Of a DNA stretch of 64,000 nt, positions 19,064 to 27,940 are shown one piece after another. The notes under the pieces were generated by a model that saw nothing but the letters and a program-made list of their open reading frames with translations, had not been told where the DNA came from and searched no databases. Positions within the stretch are counted from its first letter, which is position 1. The number at the start of each line of letters is the position of its first letter. Made by a program: the position numbers and the translations under genes. The stretch covers positions 179,852 through 243,851 of the forward strand of contig DDRH01000051.1 of the NCBI GenBank assembly GCA_002343075.1, read 5' to 3'. The stretch comes from Phycisphaerales bacterium UBA2421 (lineage in GTDB: Bacteria > Planctomycetota > Phycisphaerae > Tepidisphaerales > Tepidisphaeraceae).

Positions 19064-19234
19064 TTACATCGAGCTGTTCAGTGAGGTCCAGCGGGCAACC
19101 ACCTTGGTGCCGACTGCCGAAATCACCGCGATAGCGGCAACCACGATAAGACCAGCGATCAGGGCGTATTCGAGGACTTCGCCGCCCTGCTCATCTTTCA
19201 CCAAACGTCCGAGCAGATTCTTCATCGCCTTCAT
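19064..19234 (-). CDS. flp: Flp-family type IVb pilin (first, probably major)
   Basis: A 56-residue pilin reading MKAMKNLLGRLVKDEQGGEV then LEYALIAGLIVVAAIAVISA, ending TKVVARWTSLNSSM. The Gly-Gly processing site, the conserved Glu/Tyr pair and the single hydrophobic helix match Flp pilins. It is first in the Tad cluster and isolated by a hairpin on each side, as expected for the major subunit. A second ATG at 19225 is possible, but the first has the better ribosome-binding site (GGGAG, in a hairpin loop at 19236-19251). Confidence 0.9.
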   Translation of the reverse strand: MKAMKNLLGRLVKDEQGGEVLEYALIAGLIVVAAIAVISAVGTKVVARWTSLNSSM

Positions 19235-19235
19235 T

Positions 19236-19251
19236 TTACACTCCCGTGTAA
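19236..19251 (-). promoter_or_regulatory. Hairpin presenting the pilin ribosome-binding site in its loop
   Basis: TTACAC and GTGTAA form a 6-bp stem with loop GGGA on the minus strand, one base before the pilin ATG. The Shine-Dalgarno GGGAG lies in the loop and the adjoining stem base, so folding could control access of the ribosome. The rest of 19252-19556 contains no gene I can support; it is the divergent control region for the pilin and the small gene at 19557. Confidence 0.45.
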
Positions 19252-19556
19252 GGCGACCATGATTCGCTCGCGCAGGAACCCGGCAGGGCGACTGCCTTCA
19301 AACCAAACGCGAGTGCAAGCGCGCCACACGCCGATCGCAAGCAACATTGCCCGCGGTGCCCGAATCGATTTGCCCTTGCATGCTTCGCACACTCGGCCAA
19401 CCAACGATCGGGTTGCACTCCTCACATCGGATGGTGCTAGTCCCGGCTCAACTTCCGCGTACAAAAATTTGCGGCCATCGAGGGCCGATAAACTCGCGTC
19501 CTGCCATCAATCTTGCCGATGATCGGAGTTGGATCGATGAAACGGATCAACGAATC

Positions 19557-19781
19557 ATGAGCGACAGACTTCTTACATTTGCGTGGAATTGTGTGGTACT
19601 GGGGCTGATTATCGTGCTGGGTGCGGCAGCGCTGGCGCTGGTTTATATGGCCCTGCTGCAGTTGGTGAGCAAGCGGCTCGATCAGGGAATCGCGCCGTTG
19701 GCCGCGGGGCTTTCCCTGGCAGCGGCGGTGTATCTGCTCGCACGGCACCGGGATGAACTGGTCGGCCGAGACCTGGCATGA
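19557..19781 (+). CDS. Small two-helix membrane protein of unknown function
   Basis: A 74-residue protein with two hydrophobic segments (CVVLGLIIVLGAAALALVYMALL and APLAAGLSLAAAVYLLA) joined by a short charged loop (SKRLDQG). I do not recognise a family. It is divergent from the Tad cluster. Its ATG overlaps the stop of an 8-codon reading frame (ATG 19537, MKRINES, TGA 19558-19560) that has the better Shine-Dalgarno (GGAG at 19526-19529), so translation may be coupled. Confidence 0.55.
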   Translation: MSDRLLTFAWNCVVLGLIIVLGAAALALVYMALLQLVSKRLDQGIAPLAAGLSLAAAVYLLARHRDELVGRDLA

Positions 19782-19884
19782 GCGGTTTACTCACCGCCGG
19801 TGCACCAATAAGAACCATAAGCAATTGACCGTCGCACGGTGCATCCGCGCCTTCGAGACTGCACCGAGGCGAAGTGAGATCCAG

Positions 19885-20292
19885 CTAACTCTTAAAATCA
19901 GCAACGGCACCAGCAAATGCAACCACGTTCACCATCGAACCGATGGCAATCGCCCCTGTATTAAGGTCGATTCCACTCTCGTCCTCCGGCAGCGCGACGA
20001 CGACGCTCGCCCCCGCGGCGTGCATTGTGAAATGTTGCCCTTCGATGCTGACGACACGCCCCTGAATGATCTTCGGCGGACCGAATAATGGCTGGATGAA
20101 TCCGCCGCCTGTCGAAACACTGTAGATCTTCCGCGCCTGCGCTCTGATCGTACACTCGACGGGTACCCCAACGGGTCCGGCAAAGCTGTCGGCCTTCAGG
20201 TGTAACTCATAGTTGGTATTGCTCGGTTGAAACACGACATGGTCGGCTTCGGCACGAAGCACTTTACCCTTGGCGGCGGCAGTTGCGGTCAT
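19885..20292 (-). CDS. Conserved-looking hypothetical protein, beta-rich
   Basis: A 135-residue soluble protein without signal peptide or membrane segment. It alternates short hydrophobic and polar stretches (VVFQPSNTNYELHLKAD, TIRAQARKIYSVSTGGGFIQP, IIQGRVVSIEGQHFTMHAAG), which suggests one or two small beta-barrel domains. I recognise no family. Codon use is like that of its neighbours. It is separated by 58 bp from the DUF429 gene upstream. Confidence 0.6.
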   Translation of the reverse strand: MTATAAAKGKVLRAEADHVVFQPSNTNYELHLKADSFAGPVGVPVECTIRAQARKIYSVSTGGGFIQPLFGPPKIIQGRVVSIEGQHFTMHAAGASVVVALPEDESGIDLNTGAIAIGSMVNVVAFAGAVADFKS

Positions 20293-20349
20293 TGGTCGAT
20301 GCGCTCCTTCAAACTTAGGCCGCGACTTTAGCCGACGGAAAGCAGCCTG

Positions 20350-21198
20350 TCACGCGTACACCCGTCCCTCTTTCGGGTATCTTTCATGAGCTACGATCGC
20401 GGCGTGGTCGCTCATTGCAAGCGCCTGCCATGTTCCCACCGCTGCGATAACCGCATCCAGCGCATCACCGCCGGGGTTGCGCATCATCACCCTGCGGTCG
20501 CTCTCGCTCAATTCGATGAATTCTTTCAGCGCACTAATGATTAAGTGTCGTGTCTGCCGCCGTTTCGCCGTCAGTGGCCCTCCGGCGGGCTGTTTGTAGT
20601 TCTGATGTGGCAGGCCGAGCCGCTTGAGGGTCGAGGACGGACACGCTTCCACAACGATTGTGGTCGCCCGCGCAAGTCGATCGTACTGAAACGGCAGCAC
20701 CGCGACATCGTCACGAGCCACTGGAGCAAGGACATCGCGCATACCGTGGAAGGTCTGATAAACAATTCGATAGTGATAACAATCGAACGGCGTTTTGGTC
20801 TCCGTATCGGTCGTGCGCCGGATATGCAGCTTTGTACCGATCTTCCGGGCCTGCGCAACGCACCATCGGCCAAATGCCTTCGCATCGCCCTCAAACCTCC
20901 CGATAAATGCAAGCTGCTCATCCCAGGTAGTCCCCATCGCCGCAAGTTCCACCGGCAAGCCAAATGGAAAATCAATCCCCCAGACCGACCGACCGGATGC
21001 ATTGATCATGAAGACGAGGTAAGAAAGCGCCTTGGTACGTTCAGCGGCCCCGGCCAGGTCTTCCAGCCTGCTTAGCTGTTGCAGTTGGAGCCGCTTGCAC
21101 GATGCGGTTGTGCGTGCGATCCAGATATTCGCCCCTGCCTTCGCTGCGCCCGAGAAGTCAACGCCATAGATCCTTGTTGGTGCGGCGATTGGGGACAT
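20350..21198 (-). CDS. DUF429 domain protein
   Basis: A 282-residue protein opening with YGVDFSGAAKAG, then WGIDFPFGLP and a C-terminal GGDALDAVIAAVGTWQA. These Asp-containing motifs are those of the DUF429 family, which has an RNase H-like fold and has been proposed to be nuclease-like; its physiological role is not established. The gene stands alone between a hypothetical protein and the ABC exporter. Confidence 0.75.
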   Translation of the reverse strand: MSPIAAPTRIYGVDFSGAAKAGANIWIARTTASCKRLQLQQLSRLEDLAGAAERTKALSYLVFMINASGRSVWGIDFPFGLPVELAAMGTTWDEQLAFIGRFEGDAKAFGRWCVAQARKIGTKLHIRRTTDTETKTPFDCYHYRIVYQTFHGMRDVLAPVARDDVAVLPFQYDRLARATTIVVEACPSSTLKRLGLPHQNYKQPAGGPLTAKRRQTRHLIISALKEFIELSESDRRVMMRNPGGDALDAVIAAVGTWQALAMSDHAAIVAHERYPKEGRVYA

Positions 21199-21222
21199 GG
21201 TGGCACATCGTACCCAAGCGGG

Positions 21223-23082
21223 CTACTCGGCAATATTGGCTTCCAGAGGCTGCTCTGCCGACTTCATAAATCGGCCAAACCACGCGTTGCGCTGCCGAAG
21301 TTCAGCAGGTGAGCCGCTATCAGAGATGCGCCCATCATCAATGACATAAGCCACTGTAGCCTGGTTGATCAGGCTGGGCCGATGGCTCGTCAGTACAGTG
21401 GTGCGGCCAGTCATCAAACGATCGAGCGCGGCAATGATGGTGGCTTCGCTATCAGGCTCAACGCTGCTGGTCGGCTCGTCGAGCAGTAAGATGCGCGGGT
21501 TGGTAAGGAACGCCCGCGCGATGCTGATTCGCTGCTTTTGCCCACCGGACAGCCGCACACCGCGCTCTCCGACAATGGTTGAGTATCCCTGCGGCAATCG
21601 ACTGATGAACTCATGCGCATTCGCCGCACGCGCCGCGGCGATAACCTGGTCCATCGTGGCTGTTGGGTGGCCATACCGAATATTGTCAAGGATTGGCTCG
21701 TTAAATAGGAAGCTTTCCTGTTGCACGAGCGCAAAATGAGACCGCAGGCTGTCACGTTGAATCTGGCGAATGTCCACACCATCGAGCGATACGCCACCCT
21801 GAGCCGGATCATAGAACCGCAGCAGCAGATTGAGCACAGTGGATTTCCCGGCCCCACTTGGCCCGCAAAGCGCAACCGTTTGGCCAGGCTGGATGGTGAT
21901 TGATACACCCCTGAGCACTGGAGGGCCATCAGAATAGCTGAATGTTACCCGGTCGAGTTCCAGCCGGCCCTCAACGTGCTCGAGCCGGCGGGCATTTGGG
22001 GCATCGGGCAACTCATCGGGCGCATCGAGCACCTCAAAAACACGCCGCGCGGACGCCACCGCACGCTGAACCATGTCGTTCACGCGAGCCAACGTCTGAA
22101 TTGGCCCGAAAAGCCGCCACCAATACGCACGAAACATCAGAAGCTTGCCGACCGTAAACCCGCTGTTAGTCAAAATCAGATACCCACCGACGCCAAGCAT
22201 GCTGACATTAGTCAGAAATCCCGCCGCCCTGCTAAACGGGAAATAGATGCTCCTGGCATTAATGGCCTTCACCTGTTGCTCATAAAAGGCGTGCGTTGCA
22301 GAGTGAAACCGCTCGGCTTCCTGCTTTTCACGGCCAAAGATCTTGATGACGTTCACACCCGCAAGATTCTCCTGCAAACGAGCGCTTACTTCGCCGGCAC
22401 GATCGCGCGCAGATCGGTAAACAGGGGCAATCCGCCTGTTGAACAGCTTCAGCAGAAAGTAGACGACGATCAAAGGAGCAAGCGATGCCGTCGCGACGCG
22501 CCAGTCCACCGCCATTACGACCGCGACGGTCACGATCCACATCACGCCTTCACCGACAATGACATCGATACCATTCACGGTGAACGACTGCAGTTCATCC
22601 ACATCGCCCATGGCGCGGCTCATCAAATCACCCGTTTTCTGCCGCTGGAGGTATCCGAGCGATTGGCTCTGCAGTTTGTGATAGACCCGGTTGCGCAGGT
22701 CGAGGATGAACCGCTGTGCAACACGCTCCATTACGTTGCGACTGATGGTGCTGAGTGCTTCGTAAGTGAGATAGATTACCAGCATGAACGCCAGGGCAGA
22801 TGTGAGTAGCGCCGGCCACCCTACCAAACGCCCGCCGAAGCTGAAGATCTGGCCGAGAAACAAGCTGGGGGCTGTCGGGTTCGCGATGATGAGTGCGTCT
22901 GTCACATACATCCACACAAACGCGGGAAAAAGCTCTGCCGGCATCGAAATCAGCAAAAGCACCAATCCGAGGGCAATACTCCGGGCCTGTGGGCGGAGAT
23001 GGTGAAGCAGTCGCATGAATATGCTGAGCGCGGAAACCTTCTGCGGCATCGCTTCGATGTTAAGTGCTGCGCCGTCTGCCAT
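21223..23082 (-). CDS. ABC exporter, fused membrane and ATPase domains (MsbA-like)
   Basis: A 619-residue half-transporter. Six membrane segments fill residues of about 30-320. The ATPase domain from about 370 has Walker A GPSGAGKST, the Q-loop LVQQESFLFNE, signature LSGGQKQRISIARAFL, Walker B ILLLDEPTSSVE and switch His in TSHRPS. Such proteins work as dimers, exporting lipids, peptides or drugs; the substrate cannot be told here. The second residue after the Walker B Glu region (SSVE instead of the frequent SALD) is a mild variation. Confidence 0.9.
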   Translation of the reverse strand: MADGAALNIEAMPQKVSALSIFMRLLHHLRPQARSIALGLVLLLISMPAELFPAFVWMYVTDALIIANPTAPSLFLGQIFSFGGRLVGWPALLTSALAFMLVIYLTYEALSTISRNVMERVAQRFILDLRNRVYHKLQSQSLGYLQRQKTGDLMSRAMGDVDELQSFTVNGIDVIVGEGVMWIVTVAVVMAVDWRVATASLAPLIVVYFLLKLFNRRIAPVYRSARDRAGEVSARLQENLAGVNVIKIFGREKQEAERFHSATHAFYEQQVKAINARSIYFPFSRAAGFLTNVSMLGVGGYLILTNSGFTVGKLLMFRAYWWRLFGPIQTLARVNDMVQRAVASARRVFEVLDAPDELPDAPNARRLEHVEGRLELDRVTFSYSDGPPVLRGVSITIQPGQTVALCGPSGAGKSTVLNLLLRFYDPAQGGVSLDGVDIRQIQRDSLRSHFALVQQESFLFNEPILDNIRYGHPTATMDQVIAAARAANAHEFISRLPQGYSTIVGERGVRLSGGQKQRISIARAFLTNPRILLLDEPTSSVEPDSEATIIAALDRLMTGRTTVLTSHRPSLINQATVAYVIDDGRISDSGSPAELRQRNAWFGRFMKSAEQPLEANIAE

Positions 23083-23172
23083 AAAGCTACGAATTGCAGC
23101 ACCAGCCGCTGGGAAAGTTGCAGGAAGGAGTATGTGGGGCCCCGTCAGGCACAGCCCGTAGCAGGCTGCCAG

Positions 23173-23307
23173 TCAGGAGGATAAGCCTGGCCGCGTAGTC
23201 GGCGAGTCATCATCGCCGCTGCTGGCGTTGCAGGTGAATGACCCGCCAAATGTCAGGACGGCGCATAGCGCCAACAACAATGCGGTCCGCCAATGCAATG
23301 GTCTCAT
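23173..23307 (-). CDS. Tiny exported protein downstream of moeA
   Basis: A 44-residue frame starting at the ATG inside TGATG at the moeA stop (23309-23305), so it is translationally coupled. It reads MRPLHWRTALLLALCAVLTF then GGSFTCNASSGDDDSP and a short tail. The hydrophobic stretch is a signal peptide or membrane anchor, followed by a Cys and an acidic DDD patch. I do not know the family. The coupled start and signal-like sequence support it as a gene, but it could be fortuitous. Confidence 0.45.
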   Translation of the reverse strand: MRPLHWRTALLLALCAVLTFGGSFTCNASSGDDDSPTTRPGLSS

Positions 23308-24515
23308 CACGGAAGCTCCAGAATTCGAACAAATTCGCCCAGGCTTTGCTGAGGCGCATTCTCCGGTCGGATGATCAACGCGTCGGCATTTGCAAGCGAG
23401 AATACATCGCCCGATCCACGCCACGGCAACGGGTCAACGGCGCCGTCAACTGTTCGCCGCGCCGGCTGATACAATTCCCGCGGTCCATTGGCAGCCACGC
23501 CGGCAGAAAGGCGCGCCGTTGACCAACGAGGCTCAGCGCTCAATCCGGTTAACCTGCGCACGAGCCGACTGGCAAAGAGCAACGTACAGACGTACGCGCT
23601 CAGCGGGTTGCCGGGCAATCCAAATGCAAAGGTACCACTCGGATGCACCCCGAACACGAATGGCTTGCCGGGGCGGATGCGTACCTTTGTAATGCGAAGT
23701 TCAAATCCGAGCGACTTCAACACCTGCGGGGCATAATCGTAGTTACCCATACTCATCCCGCCGCTGATGAAAGTCAGGTCGTGCTTCATTCCTGCGCGGA
23801 TGGCGGATTCCAGCCGACGGCGATCATCGGGGGCGTGCGATTCCCCAGCTACGTCCGCGCCAAGACGCATCAACAGGGTTGTCAGCAGGATGTTGTTAGC
23901 ATTTCGGATCTTCTGCACCGCCGGGCGCGATCGGACTGACACTACTTCATCGCCGGTGGTGAGAATGAATGCGCTCGGTCGTCGATAGACACTCAGTCGC
24001 GCCGCCCCCACTGTCGCTGCAACCGCGAGCTGCGCGGGCCCGAGCAGAGTGCCTCGGTTGAGCACCCGCGCGCCAGATGCCACTTCTGCCCCGCGGAGCT
24101 GCACGGCTTTGCCTGGGGCGACGGGGTGAGTGAACGACACCACGTCCCCCCGCCGGTGCGCCAGCTCGACCGGCACAACCGCATCGGCTCCGCCGGGCAA
24201 CATTGCCCCAGTCATGATTGCGGCACACTCGTCGCTGGATAGATCGCGCCCGGCCCGCTGCCCTGCGGCAATCTCGGCGACTACTTTCAGCAGGATACCT
24301 TCTCCCACTTCGGCGGCGCGAACTGCAAAGCCGTCCATCAGGCTCTTATCAAACGGCGGATAGTCCCTGTCAGCGAGAATATCCTCCGCAAGCACCCGCC
24401 CGGCCGCGTCGCCGAGTGTGGCCCGGGCGAGGCGAGGCTCAACCGCCACGGCATCAAGAATCGCACACGCCTGCGCGACGGAGATCAATTCAGACACGTC
24501 CGGCTCGACGGGCAT
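23307..24515 (-). CDS. moeA: Molybdopterin molybdotransferase
   Basis: A 402-residue MoeA. The N-terminal region has YPPFDKSLMDGFAVRAAE and the linker domain (IMTGAMLPGGADAVVPVE). The MoCF domain has ILTTGDEVV, FISGGMSMGNYDY and GLPGNPLSAY, and a C-terminal domain follows. It inserts molybdate into adenylylated molybdopterin. No other molybdenum-cofactor gene is in the window, so it is separated from the rest of its pathway. It lies 25 bases after the transketolase stop. Confidence 0.92.
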   Translation of the reverse strand: MPVEPDVSELISVAQACAILDAVAVEPRLARATLGDAAGRVLAEDILADRDYPPFDKSLMDGFAVRAAEVGEGILLKVVAEIAAGQRAGRDLSSDECAAIMTGAMLPGGADAVVPVELAHRRGDVVSFTHPVAPGKAVQLRGAEVASGARVLNRGTLLGPAQLAVAATVGAARLSVYRRPSAFILTTGDEVVSVRSRPAVQKIRNANNILLTTLLMRLGADVAGESHAPDDRRRLESAIRAGMKHDLTFISGGMSMGNYDYAPQVLKSLGFELRITKVRIRPGKPFVFGVHPSGTFAFGLPGNPLSAYVCTLLFASRLVRRLTGLSAEPRWSTARLSAGVAANGPRELYQPARRTVDGAVDPLPWRGSGDVFSLANADALIIRPENAPQQSLGEFVRILELP

Positions 24516-24539
24516 CGGTCAGACCTCCGTCCAGAGCGA

Positions 24540-26708
24540 TCATGCATTCACCGCGGCCTCGGCGGACATGCTCATTTTTGTCTGCCCGGCCTTATTGCGC
24601 GCGATCTGATCTTTCGCTGCCGCCACAACTGCATCGGTAGTGAAGCCAAACTTCTTTGATAACGCGCTGAGCGGCGCCGAAGCTCCAAAACTCTTCATGC
24701 CGATTGCCGCCCCGCCAGCACCGACGTACCGGTGCCAGCCAAAGACACCCGCGGCTTCGACGCTCACGCGCGCCGTTGTCGTCGGCGGCAGAACGCTATC
24801 TTTGTACGCTTGGTCTTGCTCCTCGAATAGCTCCCAACTCGGCATCGAAACCGCGCGGGCCTTAATTCCCTCGCTGGTCAGTTTCTCGTAAGCATCGACG
24901 ATCAAACCCAATTCACTCCCGCTTGCCATCAGGAGCACATCGGGCTTGCCGTCCGGCGCAGCGCAAGCGAGGACGTATGCCCCCTTTCCAACCCCCGTCG
25001 CCGGTTTGTACTTGCTTCGGTCGAGGGTGGGCAGATTCTGACGACTCAAAATCAGGCACGCCGGGTGGTGGCGGAACCCCATGACGGTTCTCCACGCCTC
25101 GGCCACCTCATTTGCATCGCCGGGACGAAGAACGATCAGCCCGGGAATAGCCCGCAGCGCTGCGAGATGTTCGATGGGCTGGTGCGTCGGCCCGTCTTCA
25201 CCCACGCCGATGCTATCGTGAGTAAAGACGTAGATGACCGGAATCTCCATGATCGCGGCGAGCCGAATTGTGGGCCGTGAGAAATCGCTGAACACAAAAA
25301 ACCCGCTTCCGTACGGCCGCACTTTGGTAAGGGCCATGCCGTTGAGGCAGGCGCCCATTGCCAGTTCGCGCACGCCGAAGTGGAAGTTACGGCCTTTCCA
25401 TGACAGCGGCTTCAAGCCGTGTTCATCAACGCTGACCCCATCGGGGCCGAAGTCTCCAAACGGGTTGCCGGGCTTCTCACTCGGATCGCCGAGCCGCGTG
25501 AGTGTGGATGGCGCGAGGTCTGCCGAACCGCCGATGAGCCATGGCACGGCCTTCGCAATCTCGTTGAGCACTTTCTGGCTCGACTGCCTTCCAGCGAGCC
25601 CCTTGGGATCGGCCGGGAAGACCGGAATCGATTTCTCCCAACCCGTTGGAAGCTGACGCTTCTGAATCTGAATCAGTTGCTCGGCCAACTGCGGGTGTTC
25701 GGCCTTGTACTTGTTGTAAAGCGCCATCCATTCCTCGCGCGCCTTGCCCGACCGCGCGCCCATTCCGCCTTTGAAATGATCGTAAACCCCAGCGGGAACG
25801 TGGAATTTTTCCTTCTCCGGCATGCCGTAGAACTTTTTGCAGCCTTCAATCTCCTGCTCGCCAAGCGGCGCGCCGTGGGCCTTGTGGCTGCCTTGCAAGG
25901 TTGGTGCGCCGTAGGCGATCAGCGAATCTACAATGATGAGCGTGGGCCGGCCCTTGGTGTGCTTAAAGTTATCAAACGCTCTCTTGAGCATGGCCAGGTC
26001 GTTGGCATCGCCGACACGTGTCACATTCCAGCCGTAGGATATGAACCGCGTGGCGACATCTTCGCTAAATGCCCACTCGGTGTTCCCTTCGATACTGATC
26101 TTGTTGTTGTCGTAGATCCAGCAGAGATTGTCGAGCTGAAGATGACCCGCAAGGCTCGCAGCTTCACTGGCGGCACCTTCCATCATGCAGCCGTCGCCGC
26201 CGAGCGCGTAAACATTGAAGTTAAACATCTCGAAGCCGGGCTTGTTATAGGTTCCGCCCAGCCACTTCGCGGCGATCGCCATTCCTACGCTGGTTGCATA
26301 ACCTTGTCCCAGAGGGCCTGTAGTGGTTTCGATGCCGCTGGTCCATCGGTACTCAGGGTGTCCGGCGCAGCGACTGTCGAGCTGACGAAACTTCTTTATG
26401 TCATCGAGCGTAACCGAAGGGTTGCCCGGTGTTTCATACTTGTCGTTGACCGCCTTCACGCCTGTCAGGTGCAGCATGGCGTAGATGAGCATCGATGCGT
26501 GGCCCATCGAGAGCACAAACCGATCGCGGTTGGGCCAGATGGGGTCGTTCGGGTCGAACCGCAGGTGGTTCTGCCACAGTTCATACGCCACCGGCGCCAT
26601 CGCCATCGGCGTACCCGGATGTCCGGAGTTGGCCGCCTGCACGGCATCCATGGCCAGCCCGCGGATCGTGTTGATAGAACGCATTTCAGGGGATTCATTG
26701 GTCAACAT
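24540..26708 (-). CDS. tkt: Transketolase
   Basis: About 722 residues from the ATG at 26708, which has a CAGGAGCC ribosome-binding site; the frame is open to 26753. It moves two-carbon units between sugar phosphates in the pentose phosphate pathway. Visible motifs are AANSGHPGTPM at the N-terminus, the thiamine-diphosphate motif GDGCMMEGAASEAASLAG with YDNNKISIEG, the catalytic Glu in VRELAMGA, and THDSIGVGEDGPTHQP. All are canonical, in contrast to the second transketolase-like enzyme at 33501. Confidence 0.93.
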   Translation of the reverse strand: MLTNESPEMRSINTIRGLAMDAVQAANSGHPGTPMAMAPVAYELWQNHLRFDPNDPIWPNRDRFVLSMGHASMLIYAMLHLTGVKAVNDKYETPGNPSVTLDDIKKFRQLDSRCAGHPEYRWTSGIETTTGPLGQGYATSVGMAIAAKWLGGTYNKPGFEMFNFNVYALGGDGCMMEGAASEAASLAGHLQLDNLCWIYDNNKISIEGNTEWAFSEDVATRFISYGWNVTRVGDANDLAMLKRAFDNFKHTKGRPTLIIVDSLIAYGAPTLQGSHKAHGAPLGEQEIEGCKKFYGMPEKEKFHVPAGVYDHFKGGMGARSGKAREEWMALYNKYKAEHPQLAEQLIQIQKRQLPTGWEKSIPVFPADPKGLAGRQSSQKVLNEIAKAVPWLIGGSADLAPSTLTRLGDPSEKPGNPFGDFGPDGVSVDEHGLKPLSWKGRNFHFGVRELAMGACLNGMALTKVRPYGSGFFVFSDFSRPTIRLAAIMEIPVIYVFTHDSIGVGEDGPTHQPIEHLAALRAIPGLIVLRPGDANEVAEAWRTVMGFRHHPACLILSRQNLPTLDRSKYKPATGVGKGAYVLACAAPDGKPDVLLMASGSELGLIVDAYEKLTSEGIKARAVSMPSWELFEEQDQAYKDSVLPPTTTARVSVEAAGVFGWHRYVGAGGAAIGMKSFGASAPLSALSKKFGFTTDAVVAAAKDQIARNKAGQTKMSMSAEAAVNA

Positions 26709-26732
26709 TTTTGGCTCCTGATTCTGGTATGA

Positions 26733-26760
26733 CCACAGAGGCACAGAGGACACAGAGAAC
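26733..26760 (+). repeat. Short CACAGAG tandem repeat, dispersed-repeat type
   Basis: Three near-tandem copies of CACAGAG read ccacagag-gcacagag-gacacagag upstream of tkt. Motifs of this type are scattered through planctomycete and related genomes (general knowledge). Only this one copy is in the window. Confidence 0.5.
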
Positions 26761-26822
26761 TAACCCGGCCGAGACCATCTGAAAGATTTCTGTACCTCGG
26801 TGGTGAAACTTTTCCCGATTCG

Positions 26823-27725
26823 TCATAGGTACCGCAACGCCACGACAATATGGATGACTGAAAGAATCATTAACGCAAACGACAGCGGCACATGAAAAAG
26901 CAGCCAGCCGTGCAGCAAATGGTGCATCTTCTTCTGGTGGGCAATCTGCCGGCGCTCATCGACGATGCTCTGCAGGTCGTTTAGATGCTCGTGAAACTCC
27001 CTTGGTAACGAGGTGCGCACCGAGTCGAACGCCGCTGCTGCGGTGGTAAGGCTCACGAGGCGGCTCTGGCCCATGCGCGGTTGTAGAAACGGCTGGATCT
27101 CGGAACGGTAAAAGTCCTGCAGCACCTGCTGGCCCTTGCTTACCGCCGTCGCGTGGGTGAGGGTTGAAGTGCCCCCGCCGGCGGGGATGGCGTCGCGGTC
27201 GAATCCTTCCTCCGGCTGATCTGCAGCGACGCGAGCGACGATCTCCGATGCTTCGGCCTGCAAGCCGCTGATAATGTGTTCGGCCTGCTCGTAGATGGTC
27301 TCAAGCGGCAATTCACGCAGCATCTTCGTCGGCACGATGTTCTGCAAAATCACTCCCACTACCCCGCTAACGATGATGACTGTGAAAAGCCACATCAGCC
27401 ACCAGGTCATTCCGAACGCCGGGCCAAACCGAAGCCCAGCGTGGTAGAGAATGACCGGATATGCGAGCAATCCAAGCCACACATGCCCCTGCGTCCACCA
27501 ATATGCCCGGCCGATGCGCATCGTTCGCACGCGCTTCTTGAATGAAAGAAGCATGGCGAACGTCATGAACGCGGTGCCTACGATTCCGAAGGTTATCCCC
27601 TGCCAACTGCTTCCTGTCGGCCCGTGCAACTGCGAGCGCGCGTACGGCACATAGAGCGCCGTCGCGACAGCAAACAGCACGACGGTGATGACGATCCACG
27701 GACGAGATTGACGGTCGATTAGCAT
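26823..27725 (-). CDS. Four-histidine membrane cytochrome b-like protein
   Basis: A 300-residue membrane protein. Hydrophobic segments lie near residues 11-29, 43-61, 77-97, 107-127 and 274-297, with a soluble insertion of about 140 residues between the fourth and fifth. His81 and His95 lie in the third segment and His278 and His292 in the last. Both pairs are spaced by 13 residues, which is the pattern of bis-heme b binding in the cytochrome b/ferric reductase group. No flavin domain is attached. It lies 211 bp downstream of the iron-sulfur/cNMP gene and is probably its membrane anchor, passing electrons to or from quinone. The exact family is not recognised. Confidence 0.7.
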   Translation of the reverse strand: MLIDRQSRPWIVITVVLFAVATALYVPYARSQLHGPTGSSWQGITFGIVGTAFMTFAMLLSFKKRVRTMRIGRAYWWTQGHVWLGLLAYPVILYHAGLRFGPAFGMTWWLMWLFTVIIVSGVVGVILQNIVPTKMLRELPLETIYEQAEHIISGLQAEASEIVARVAADQPEEGFDRDAIPAGGGTSTLTHATAVSKGQQVLQDFYRSEIQPFLQPRMGQSRLVSLTTAAAAFDSVRTSLPREFHEHLNDLQSIVDERRQIAHQKKMHHLLHGWLLFHVPLSFALMILSVIHIVVALRYL

Positions 27726-27907
27726 TTTTCTTTATGGCCGCGGGTGACCGCAGGTAGAAAATGGGTGCCGAAAACAAACATTTAGTTTATTCACGCTCTG
27801 ATGAACCGTTGGTTGATTCGTAGTCTCCTGTCTGGGTGAATCACAGCAGACACTTTGTCATTGATCTGGATTAACCGCTGCTTCCAACTCAGCCTGACCT
27901 CGCTCTC

Positions 27908-27940
27908 CATCTGCGTTGATTCACGTTCATCTGCGGCTAA
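27908..27940 (+). repeat. Dispersed CATCTGCG-type repeat
   Basis: catctgcgttgattcacg-ttcatctgcggctaa carries the CATCTGCGT...CATCTGCGG arrangement found scattered in many planctomycete and related genomes (general knowledge). It fills the end of the 27726-27936 gap, in which I see no gene. Confidence 0.5.

Noticed and set aside
19231..19464. Minus-strand frame overlapping the pilin start
   Set aside because: It overlaps the control region, has no recognisable motif, and the pilin with its ribosome-binding site explains this sequence better.
25419..26732. 437-codon plus-strand frame opposite transketolase
   Set aside because: Antisense shadow of a gene with fully conserved catalytic motifs.
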